Shown: one piece after another, positions 35,999-43,401 of the stretch
Numbering within the stretch: the first letter of the stretch is position 1
How the letters are laid out: every line of letters begins with the position of its first letter
Origin: Fragum whitleyi
Taxonomy: Eukaryota; Mollusca; Bivalvia; Cardiida; Cardiidae
Direction of reading: 5' to 3'
Assembly: GCA_948146395.1 (NCBI GenBank)
Contig: OX411558.1
Coordinates: 34,280,350 to 34,344,349, forward strand
DNA length: 64,000 nt
The notes under the pieces: model-generated
The model's input: only the letters and a program-made list of their open reading frames with translations
Told to the model about the DNA's origin: nothing
Databases searched by the model: none
Position numbers and translations under genes: made by a program

Positions 35999-36179
35999 AG
36001 CATTATTAAAGTTTTATAAGCATTGCTAATAGCATTGCTAATTTTTTGCTGATAGCATTGCTAATTTTGCTAATAGCATTGCTAATTTTATTGATATTTA
36101 TCACAGATTTTACCAACAGCATTGCTAATTTGCTCAAAGCATTTCTATTAACAATGTTAAAAAAATAAGCATTACTTAT
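35999..36179. repeat. Iteron-like array of AGCATTGCTAAT
   Basis: Exact 12-mers at 36019, 36031, 36054, 36075 and 36118; degenerate forms at 35999, 36138 and 36168. Spacing is 12, 23, 21 and 43 bp. It fills the only long gap in the minus-strand gene run and sits almost exactly at the centre of the element. Could be an upstream regulatory array for the gene at 35987, a replication or packaging site, or a recent duplication product. Confidence 0.8.
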
Positions 36180-36804
36180 CAACAAGCCAATACCCAGTAG
36201 GCTGGTCTGTTCTCAATATCAACTTACGATGCTTTACCTTCGATAATTTATCTTTTATTCTCTGTCTTTCTTCCAGTGTTGGAATGACATCATTTTCTCG
36301 AAGACAATTTTCAAAACTATCTCTGTCTTTAGTGTAGAACATGCACAACCACTTTGTCTGTTCTCTCAAATCCTTCAACACTGAATTATATCTCTGTGAA
36401 ATAACCCACACTGATTGTTCCGCATGTCTGCCAGAGAATGCCAACTCTGACAGCATGTCTTTTTTCTTTTTTAATTCTTTTGTAGCACTGCAATCATCAA
36501 TGATGTATAGTGTGGGAGAACCAGCATATTTATTGAAAAGCATTCTTAATAGTTCTTGTAATTTCTCTTCACCATTGATAACCGGATTAACAATTATAAC
36601 ATTCTTGTTCTTTGGTTTCCTAACATCACCAATCCACTCACGATTTTTATATGCTCTATTCCATTGTATAGTGGGACAAAGAATAACAATATGCTCAAAC
36701 ACACCTCTGTATTCGTCTTCAAGCAAATCTAAAACAAATTCAGTTTTACCACAACCGGTTTGCCCACAAATTATTGCACAGTGAGGATATTTTGGTAGTT
36801 TCAT
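36172..36804 (-). CDS. Genome-packaging ATPase, FtsK/HerA type
   Basis: 210 residues, intact. It would drive DNA into the capsid using ATP. Walker A GQTGCGKT at 14-21; Walker B LYIIDD at 99-104; an ISQR sensor segment at 135-138 followed by YNSVLKDLREQTKW, typical of A32-like ATPases of Polintons and related dsDNA viruses. Length is normal for the Polinton form. The start follows TTAATAAAAATG, 21 bp after the stop of the capsid-like gene, so the two are probably expressed together. Confidence 0.95.
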   Translation of the reverse strand: MKLPKYPHCAIICGQTGCGKTEFVLDLLEDEYRGVFEHIVILCPTIQWNRAYKNREWIGDVRKPKNKNVIIVNPVINGEEKLQELLRMLFNKYAGSPTLYIIDDCSATKELKKKKDMLSELAFSGRHAEQSVWVISQRYNSVLKDLREQTKWLCMFYTKDRDSFENCLRENDVIPTLEERQRIKDKLSKVKHRKLILRTDQPTGYWLVDK

Positions 36805-36825
36805 TTTTATTAATGGTAAAAAAAA

Positions 36826-38091
36826 TTAATACAAAACTTCTTTAAATCTACCATCTTCAAAATTAATCTGTGCATATTGTATGACAAACAAATACACATT
36901 TATTGTTTCATCTGACCCTTGTTCCTTGGTTATTTGAATCGTGATGCCCTCTGATGCATTCTCTACTCTTCTTCCAGAACCATGTAGTGTGTTATCGTCT
37001 GTCGTTCGTAAATCAAGCCACAATGCGTAGTTGTTAGTTAGATACTTTTCCAAGGTGGTATTAGTGAGATATAAATCTTTTGCAATCTTATCTGTTTCTT
37101 TGTTTCTCTTTGAAGTCAAAGCAAAGAATTTGTTAATCTCATCCCATTGTCGATATGCTCTCATTCCTTGACTGTAGAGTTGATTTGGAACACCTTCTAT
37201 TGTCATTTCTACCTTTTCTATCTTTGGATTATAAAATGTTTCAGTACTTGTTCTTTCTGGGTCTTCAAATATCATGAGGATGCCTTTCATACTTCTTGCA
37301 GGAACATTCAAGTTGATGTTCCACAGTGTATCAGATTTATTCTTTGCTATTTTTCTGTGTCGTAGAATACGGTCGTACAAGAAAGTCAATTTCCCATCAT
37401 AATGTTGTCTTATTTGTCTGACAAGTTCTGTATCAGACACCATATCAAATTCCAAACATATGTTCTTAATATTATAAGTTGATGCTGCGTCTGTTGATTT
37501 AATCACTTTATCATAATCATTGAAAGTAAGTTCATATTCAAGTCTATCACCAAGACCTGCTTGGTAGAATGGCATATGTGTTTCTAACAGTTCAAAATCA
37601 AGTAGTATGCAAAATCTGTTTTTGTATGCATTTGCTATGGCTTCGTCTTCTTTATCTGAGGAAGCATTACCAGCACCAACTCTGTGTTTTAACATGTTAT
37701 CGTTACCAATACCTTGATATGCCATATTAATACGTTCAGAAGGGGACTTCCACAAATCAACATAGCAATGGTAAATATCACTATCATCGATTGACATCAC
37801 TTCATTACCTGATATTCGTATTGTTGTCTTTTTAATGATGGCTCTTCCAAGGTTTTGGTATACTGTTGCATTATCATCTGTGCTTTTTAATTCAATTTCA
37901 AAAGCAAGACGTGCAGACCTTGGTACGATAACATCGTTATTACTGAGATTGGGAAATCTGACTAGTAATTGTTGGTTCTGATCTATAGTGCTGGGGTTAT
38001 TTGTTATTACTACACTCTGACGAATTCCTTTTACTCCTCGTGGTTCTCTTAGTTTTCTGTAAGGGTTGAGTTTATCTCCGTATGATGACAT
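36826..38091 (-). CDS. Capsid-type structural protein, 421 residues
   Basis: Beta-rich throughout with no enzymatic motif. Readable blocks: VIVPRSARLAFEIELKSTDD (about 54-73), RAIIKKTTIRISGNEVMS (83-100), FCILLDFELLETHMPFYQ, then GVPNQLYSQGMRAYRQW in the second half and a C-terminal strand IQYAQINFEDGRF. The pattern of repeated strand blocks in two halves and the place next to the packaging ATPase fit a jelly-roll capsid protein, probably the major one. I recognise the protein type from mollusc and cnidarian Polintons; the capsid assignment is inference and would need a structure comparison. The start follows AAAAGAAAAAAAATG. Confidence 0.78.
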   Translation of the reverse strand: MSSYGDKLNPYRKLREPRGVKGIRQSVVITNNPSTIDQNQQLLVRFPNLSNNDVIVPRSARLAFEIELKSTDDNATVYQNLGRAIIKKTTIRISGNEVMSIDDSDIYHCYVDLWKSPSERINMAYQGIGNDNMLKHRVGAGNASSDKEDEAIANAYKNRFCILLDFELLETHMPFYQAGLGDRLEYELTFNDYDKVIKSTDAASTYNIKNICLEFDMVSDTELVRQIRQHYDGKLTFLYDRILRHRKIAKNKSDTLWNINLNVPARSMKGILMIFEDPERTSTETFYNPKIEKVEMTIEGVPNQLYSQGMRAYRQWDEINKFFALTSKRNKETDKIAKDLYLTNTTLEKYLTNNYALWLDLRTTDDNTLHGSGRRVENASEGITIQITKEQGSDETINVYLFVIQYAQINFEDGRFKEVLY

Positions 38092-38135
38092 TTTTTTTCT
38101 TTTAGGTAATTTTTTTTTTCATAAATAAATAAATA
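38092..38135. promoter_or_regulatory. Divergent promoter region, capsid-like / coiled-coil genes
   Basis: 44 bp, almost only A/T. Plus side CATAAATAAATA before the ATG; minus side CTTTT/AAAAG run before the ATG of the capsid-like gene. Confidence 0.55.
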
Positions 38136-39453
38136 ATGGCTGAAGGTGGAATGGAATTTCACAACCCTGAATATGACAGAGACGATATAGACGAAGCAGA
38201 AACATCTTTTACAGATGAAGAACAGTTTCAAAGTACACTCAATACTCAATATAAAGCATTAGATACTCTTACAGGAGATGATAGAAAAAATGCAAAGAAT
38301 TCTTTACTGAAACAGATGACAAAAAGATTTTATGATAGAAATCAAGAACCATTGCCTGATGATGTTGATGATTTTATTTGGATTCTTAAAGAAGATAAAC
38401 AGGGTAGACCTTTGTTTGGCGTTGAAGGTGTATTTGACTTGAATAAAGATTACATTCTTTCGTATAACAAGTCAGACAAATTGCAATTTTATTCAATTGA
38501 CACTCTTCAAAAAAGATATGGTGTTGATTTTGTTAGAGAAAATTTAGGAATAACTGGTTATCAATCTCTTGCAACTAGAGTGAATCAAGGTAGAAAGGAG
38601 TTAGCACAATTAATTGAATCAAAAAACAAAATTGAAGCAGAGAACATTCCTATGCAAGATCTTTCTTCATCACAAGAAATTTTTAACAAACACAGTTGAC
38701 GAAATTGAAACCACAGTTAAAACTCTGGAAACAGAGTTCTGGGATGTAGAGGAACGCAGTAGTGTTAAAACTCAAACATCTATAGAAGGGCGAGAAATGG
38801 ATGGCATTATGAAAGCAATGACTACAGTGAAAGAGGAAATCGCTAATGAGTTGGCAAAACTTAATGAAACAAATAAAGAAATAGCACAGGAAAAGGAAAA
38901 ACTTGCTAATACAGAAGATGAAAATACAAAGAAACAGATTCAATCAAGAATATTTGATTTAGAATCAGAGAGAAGTGCAAGGTTGGAAGTGATTAATGTT
39001 AACAAAGAAAAACTGAGGAGTCAGGTTAATAGGATTAAGGAGAGCATAAATAAGATTTTGAAAGAAGACACCACACTTGGTCAGAGGTTGAGAACATTAT
39101 TCAGAGAACAAGGTATAACCATTGTCAGTATTTTGACTGCTATTGGTATGATTATTGGGGTTATTGTTGAAGCCGTTCTTCCTTCTGGTGGTGCAACAAC
39201 TCCTCCAAGCAAACAGCCAACATCAAATGCAAAGGACTTGATAAAAAAACAACTTTCCAATCTTGGAAAAATATTAGCTAATCTTGCTGGAAAAGCTGCA
39301 ACTGCTTTGCCAGGTGTTATTGGTTCTATTGTGTCGTGGTTGTTATCAACAACTGGAAAGGTTGTCAACTGGTTTGGTGAACATTTATGGGCATTGGTTG
39401 TTCTTGTTGTTGGGTTGTTGTATGCTGCTGCTAAAGAGTATTTTCATAAATAA
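38136..39453 (+). pseudogene. Coiled-coil membrane protein, one frameshift
   Basis: The frame from 38136 runs 187 residues to a stop at 38699; coding character continues at once in the next frame, from about 38690 to 39453. The first part is acidic, with a globular segment DDFIWILKEDKQGRPLFGV. The second part is a long charged coiled coil (about 38700-39080, IETTVKTLETEFW to ESINKILKED), then two hydrophobic segments (ITIVSILTAIGMIIGVIVEA; LWALVVLVVGLLYAAA). No start motif precedes any ATG in the second part, so I read one gene of about 438 codons broken near 38640-38699. A role as a large virion membrane protein is possible. The 3' end overlaps the opposing gene by 23 bp. Confidence 0.72.
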
Positions 39454-40990
39454 ATAAAGTGACAATACCAACTGCTATGCTACCAACGATTAATGCTGTT
39501 TTGTTATCTTCATGTTGAATTGCTATTTTTTTTTCTGGTGATGCAACAGGGGTAATTTTAGGAATAGGAGCGGCAGTATGGTGTACAATGGTGCTAGATG
39601 GTTTTGTATTAACGGTAATATGAGGTTGCATAGCAACAGCATCAAGTAGATATGCGTGTTGTTTAACATATGAATTAAAAAATCCCGGTGTATTGGCGGC
39701 TTTTTTTACCCAATCCTTTGGTAAATAATGCTCTTTTGCATAGGTTGTAATTTTCTTATAATCTTCAGGGCTGACTTGTACTGGTTGTGTTTGCTTTGTT
39801 GGTGTTCCTTTTACTTTTACGTTTTGTTTTGGTGGGATGGGTTTAACGTTCACACCATTATTTAAACCAAGTTCTTGATTTTCAGTAGCCACAATAATCT
39901 TATTGTTATAATCTTGGATTGTTCCGATTCGTAATTCCATATTGCTTGGAGACATATACAAACCGATTCCGTAAACAAAGTCAACTTTACTACGAGCATA
40001 TTTGGGTGTGTTTTGATATCTCGAAATTTGACTTGGTAAATCTACAGGGCTATTGATAGCATCCTCAACGTTTGCGAGAAATTGTTTCTGAGCATCAAAC
40101 GCTGTTCCTGTTCCGATTATATCCGTTCTTGTTTGAGATTGTGAACCAAGGATAGCCCAACAAAAAGTTCTTATAGATTCGTTAATACGTTCAACACCCG
40201 CTCTTGTAAAACCTAATGAAGAATCAAGGATAAATGTTGTCCATACATTCATAACGGCATCTTCTTGTTGAAGATAATCAATGTGAACTTTAGCAGGTGG
40301 AAGATATTCACATGATGAAATACCACATTTCCTTCCTCCTGAAACTTCAGGTCCAAATGTCATTTTTGATAAATCTAAATTTGATGATGTGCTACTTGCA
40401 ATGTGTTGAGAAGAATTGTCATGTCTGAAATCTGTTCATTTCCAAGCAGTATGCCTGGTTGTATAGATTACTCCAAGACCATCACCACTTGGGTATAATT
40501 TTTGTCTCCAGTCTGCATTAGGGTCTATACTGAACTCTTTGCACATACGTTCATAAGCCCCACGGTCATAACTGTTGTTAAAGGCATTCCAACTTTTATC
40601 TTGTGGTAATGCAATGCCTAATTCAAATAATATTCGTCTTGTTTGATAGAAAACATGAAATAAAAATAGTGACCCAGTCAACCCACCTGCTTTTAAATGG
40701 TTGTTATAATCTACACCACAACCTGTAGTGGCACACCAGATTGCAAAGTTTAGTTGATTTTGCCAGAAAGATAACCAATCTGTGTTCCATCGTTGAACTA
40801 TTTCATCTGAAACTACGTGTGGTAATAGGTATTTTTCAAATATATTTGGAAAATCTACTTTAAAAAATCTTTATCCATCAGATGTAATTACGATGGTTTG
40901 TTTTATTATATTAATTGTTTTATTACTAAATACACCAGCGTGTTGATAGTGAGCCGCATCACTATATTTGAATTCTTTTTGTACTGACAT
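39431..40990 (-). pseudogene. Large structural-type Polinton gene with two in-frame stops
   Basis: One frame from the ATG at 40990 (preceded by AATAAAAATG) to the stop at 39431, 519 codons, interrupted only by TAA at 40873-40871 and TGA at 40438-40436. All three parts read in the same frame without shift. Readable blocks: WNTDWLSFWQNQLNFAIWC in part 2, PQDKSWNAFNNSYDRGAYE, then MTFGPEVSGGRKCGISSCEY at the start of the last 310 residues. The C-terminus has a transmembrane helix (TALIVGSIAVGIVTLFIY). The last part can look like a separate gene because an ATG at 40363 follows TATCAAAAATG. No enzyme motif; probably a virion protein. Two nonsense changes argue for decay. Confidence 0.8.
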
Positions 40991-41016
40991 TTTTATTTTA
41001 TGATTTATAAAAAAAA
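40991..41016. promoter_or_regulatory. Divergent promoter region, 26 bp
   Basis: The shortest divergent gap: TTTTTATTTTATGATTTATA followed by A's. Both genes begin directly at A-rich runs (TAAAAATG and ATAAAAAAAATG). Confidence 0.6.
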
Positions 41017-41658
41017 ATGTATCACATAATTTTAAACATTGATAACACTATTAATTTTCAACAGTATATTGATAACAGAGATGGGAACAGACGGGTTGGA
41101 TTGAAAAGTTTCACATATACACTGGGTTGGTATAATGTCGTTAATGAATATGTGCAAAAGGGCAAAGACAGACCTCATCGCATTCAGGATGGTTATTATA
41201 GTTTTCAACAAATTGTGGATTTATTTCAAAGTTTACACATTTCATTGTCTGTGAATGAAACAAATGGTATTGCATCATTAATTACTGATAATGAAATCAA
41301 GATAAGTAAAGGACTCAAGTTGATGCTAGGGTTTGATAAAAGAATATTTAAAGCAAATACTACTCATTTTGGTAATAAATGTCTTGATTTTGCAACAGTA
41401 AAATCTCTATATATCCATCTTACACAAATTAACACTTCGTTTAATTTTTTAAATGGGACACCAAGCACAATATTAGCAGTTGTACCAATTGAAAATAAAG
41501 CGTATGGTGATATTGTGTCTGTAAGATTTGAGCATCCAGAATATAAATATTTGTCAAACGGAGCAATTACAGAATTTGAAATATCGGTTAGAGATAATTG
41601 CAACAAAAAAATAGATAACCATGGTTTGCCAATGAGTGCTGTTTTAGAAATTATTTAA
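41017..41658 (+). CDS. Candidate minor capsid (penton-like) protein, 213 residues
   Basis: Beta-rich, no enzyme motif: RVGLKSFTYTLGWYNV at about 26-41, DGYYSFQQIVDLFQS (58-72), GIASLITDNEIKISKGLKLMLGF, and FEISVRDN near the end. Size, strand pattern and place in the structural block fit a single jelly-roll minor capsid protein, as expected in a Polinton with a jelly-roll major protein; no direct motif proves it. The start follows TTTATAAAAAAAATG; 18 bp separate it from the fibre-like gene. Confidence 0.7.
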   Translation: MYHIILNIDNTINFQQYIDNRDGNRRVGLKSFTYTLGWYNVVNEYVQKGKDRPHRIQDGYYSFQQIVDLFQSLHISLSVNETNGIASLITDNEIKISKGLKLMLGFDKRIFKANTTHFGNKCLDFATVKSLYIHLTQINTSFNFLNGTPSTILAVVPIENKAYGDIVSVRFEHPEYKYLSNGAITEFEISVRDNCNKKIDNHGLPMSAVLEII

Positions 41659-41676
41659 TTTTCACACTATAAAAAA

Positions 41677-42303
41677 ATGAGTATCTTTGGTATCAAATCA
41701 CATAGAAGAAACGACGACTTTGAAGTACTGAAGCAGCATATTCATGATTTGCATAAGCGAGTGAGACCAATTACAGATTTAGAGCAGAGAATTTCAGACT
41801 TTCAGCAAAGTGTTCATGATAGTAGAAGCATTTTGTTTCAAGAAATAAATACACAGGTAGATAGGCATAATGAACTTCGAGAAAATGTAAAGGAAATGGC
41901 CATTAACAATAGTTTATTACGAAATAGCATTAATAATATCAAAGACAAGTTGGTAATTTCAATTTTTGCAGAAAGTAAAGGGGCTCTTGTAAAGAATGAA
42001 GTGTTTTCTTTTGGGAATGGTGGTAGAGAAGACGGTGCTGGTTATGTGATGATGCGTCGTGGTCAAATTTTAGGTATAGCTATTTCATGTAAAAAAAGGA
42101 GTGGCGAAGTGTCGGTAGGTATTTCTGTAAATGAAAAAATATTACCAGGTTGTGAAATAACACTTAACACTACATCAAGAAAGCATGACAATTTTGATAA
42201 ATCGTTTATTATTGATGCTGGAAGTGTAATTAATTTTGTATGTAAGAAGGGAAACGCAACAACAGAAAATACAGTTGCTTCGTTGTTAATTGAATTGTTT
42301 TAA
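41677..42303 (+). CDS. Fibre-like protein: coiled-coil stalk with a beta head, 208 residues
   Basis: Residues 8-92 are a continuous heptad-like helix (FEVLKQHIHDLHKRV, ISDFQQSVHDSR, LLRNSINNIKDKL). Residues 93-208 change sharply to glycine-rich strands: AESKGALVKNEVFSFGNGGR, GQILGIAIS, VGISVNEKILPG, and a C-terminal TVASLLIELF. This stalk-plus-head plan is that of trimeric viral attachment fibres and trimeric beta-prism heads. It has no signal peptide or membrane segment. Host-receptor or glycan binding is inference. The start follows CTATAAAAAAATG; 25 bp lead to the next gene. Confidence 0.72.
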   Translation: MSIFGIKSHRRNDDFEVLKQHIHDLHKRVRPITDLEQRISDFQQSVHDSRSILFQEINTQVDRHNELRENVKEMAINNSLLRNSINNIKDKLVISIFAESKGALVKNEVFSFGNGGREDGAGYVMMRRGQILGIAISCKKRSGEVSVGISVNEKILPGCEITLNTTSRKHDNFDKSFIIDAGSVINFVCKKGNATTENTVASLLIELF

Positions 42304-42328
42304 TTTTTTTTAACTGTAATAATAAAAT

Positions 42329-42895
42329 ATGAAACAACCGACAGCTCCAAGTTTGTATCCAGAGTTGCCTGTTGAAGATGGGCAGAATTATAGATTACAA
42401 AAAATATCAGAAATTGAGCAAACATTAATTAAGGAAAGGGATAATAGGCAGTCATTGTATAAGAAATATAAAAGGGGTATAAATGCAACAGATGGAATTG
42501 ATACAACTCTAATTTCTGGGAGTGTGATTATGGGTGGCATTGGAATTGCAATGCCTTTAATGTTGCCATTAGAAATTGTAGCAGTATTGTGTGGTGTAGC
42601 GGGTGTATGTGTAAAGTTTATTAGAAGGCGACTGCATTTGAAAGCTCAAAAACATTATGAGATAAAGACTTTAGCCGAAGGTAAGTTAAACAGTGTTAAA
42701 GATTTGATTTCTAAAGCATTGAATAATGGACAAATATCAGAGCAAGAATTTAAGACAGTTATTTATGAACTTGAAAGATATTATAATCTCAAAAATAAGA
42801 CTCACTCAAAACTGTCAGATATAAGTGAAGTAGAAAAGCAAAAGTTAATAGCAGAGGGAAAAGCACAGGCATTAAGTGCTATTAAAAAAAGATAA
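42329..42895 (+). CDS. Membrane protein with PTAP and LYPxL late-domain motifs, 188 residues
   Basis: The N-terminus carries PTAP at 4-7 and LYPEL at 9-13, the peptide signals that recruit Tsg101 and ALIX of the ESCRT pathway in viral budding. A charged helix follows (about 24-50), then a long hydrophobic region at 59-98 (one hairpin or two helices, LISGSVIMGGIGIAMPLMLP), then a basic, helical tail to KKR. The start follows AATAATAAAATATG. The stop lies just after a 7-A run (42884-42890), and a PPxY peptide is encoded 10 nt later in the next frame. Function in membrane association or particle release is inference. Confidence 0.75.
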   Translation: MKQPTAPSLYPELPVEDGQNYRLQKISEIEQTLIKERDNRQSLYKKYKRGINATDGIDTTLISGSVIMGGIGIAMPLMLPLEIVAVLCGVAGVCVKFIRRRLHLKAQKHYEIKTLAEGKLNSVKDLISKALNNGQISEQEFKTVIYELERYYNLKNKTHSKLSDISEVEKQKLIAEGKAQALSAIKKR

Positions 42896-42905
42896 AAGAC
42901 ACATA

Positions 42906-42965
42906 ATGTTGTTTAATAAGTTTGTATTTGTAAACGAACCCCCACCTGCATATGATATCATCTAA
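42906..42965 (+). CDS. 19-residue reading frame with a PPxY motif
   Basis: MLFNKFVFVNEPPPAYDII then TAA. PPPAY is the classic NEDD4-type WW-domain ligand used as a viral late domain. It starts 10 nt past the stop of the PTAP/LYPEL gene. Either a tiny separate peptide, or the true C-terminus of that gene reached by a one-base shift in the 7-A run. It lacks the usual TATAAAA leader. Confidence 0.45.
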   Translation: MLFNKFVFVNEPPPAYDII

Positions 42966-43218
42966 TTAATTGTTACCCATTGTGTTGGATGAATGAGAAC
43001 AAAACTCATGTTTCACTATTTTATCAAGTTATACAACAGTGTTGTACATTTATCTAAAGGCGAGGGTTTATCAGTGATACATGTGGGATAAAACCCTCGA
43101 GTATAAGTTTACTTTATCACCGTTGACGTAGGTGACAAGCGTGTCGCCTGTCAAAGTACTATATCACTGATAAATTGTAATTTTTATCAGGAAACATCAA
43201 TTTACCACTGTCATAATC
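42966..43218. other. Structured noncoding right subterminal region
   Basis: Inverted repeats: TACAAC-AGT-GTTGTA (43032-43046), CGAGGGTTT / AAACCCTCG (43061-43069, 43091-43099), GGTGACA / TGTCGCC with one mismatch (43131-43148), and a perfect 13-bp pair TTTATCAGTGATA / TATCACTGATAAA (43067-43079, 43162-43174). The second and last compete for 43067-43069. No counterpart at the left end. Confidence 0.65.
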
Positions 43219-43347
43219 ATGGCTCGCGCAATTAAAAATATGTCGAAATTTTCGGAAGACGCGCTTGAAATGGCATTAAAAACTATGTCTCCTAAAGACA
43301 GAGAACAATTTGAAAGAGGATGCAATGTGCTCCAATCGGCGATGTAA
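43219..43347 (+). CDS. 42-residue frame running into the right terminal repeat
   Basis: Begins MARAIKNMSKFSEDALEMAL, predicted helical and amphipathic, and ends QSAM-stop inside the terminal inverted repeat. It could be a small accessory protein, or the 5' end of a captured gene cut by the terminus. No family recognised. Confidence 0.35.
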   Translation: MARAIKNMSKFSEDALEMALKTMSPKDREQFERGCNVLQSAM

Positions 43348-43395
43348 CGATAACGAAGTGAGTTATGTCGCCGTTGGAGCATAATACATATATAT
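43322..43395 (-). repeat. Right terminal inverted repeat, itself a fold-back
   Basis: Inverse complement of 28853-28928 with two substitutions and a 2-bp shorter AT run. It reads GCAATGTGCTCCAATCGGCG, ATGTAACGATAACGAAGTGA, then TATGTCGCCGTTGGAGCATA. Both halves of the repeat pair with each other, as at the left. Confidence 0.9.
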
Positions 43396-43401
43396 CAAAT
43401 C
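43396..43401. repeat. Polinton target-site duplication, right copy (CAAATC)
   Basis: Exact repeat of 28847-28852, directly after the right terminal repeat. Confidence 0.88.

Larger units (their letters stand above)
28853..43395. mobile_element. Polinton/Maverick self-synthesising DNA transposon, 14.5 kb
   Basis: Bounded by terminal inverted repeats and a 6-bp direct duplication. It encodes the diagnostic Polinton set: a family B DNA polymerase, a DDE integrase and a packaging ATPase, plus capsid-like and small membrane proteins, on both strands with almost no spacing. Base composition is more uniformly A/T-rich than the host flanks, and coding density is near 90 percent against almost none around it. 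No adenain-like protease was recognised. Five lesions break three genes, so this copy is probably not autonomous unless some are assembly errors. Polintons are related to adenovirus-like and virophage-like viruses; virion formation is inferred, not shown. Confidence 0.95.

Noticed and set aside
39431..40363. Independent 310-residue gene starting at 40363
   Set aside because: The upstream blocks to 40990 are in the same frame and separated only by stop codons, and the best start motif is at 40990; treated as one broken gene.
28853..43395. CRISPR array or prokaryotic island
   Set aside because: The repeats at 35999-36179 are unevenly spaced without spacers, and gene content and termini are those of a eukaryotic Polinton.
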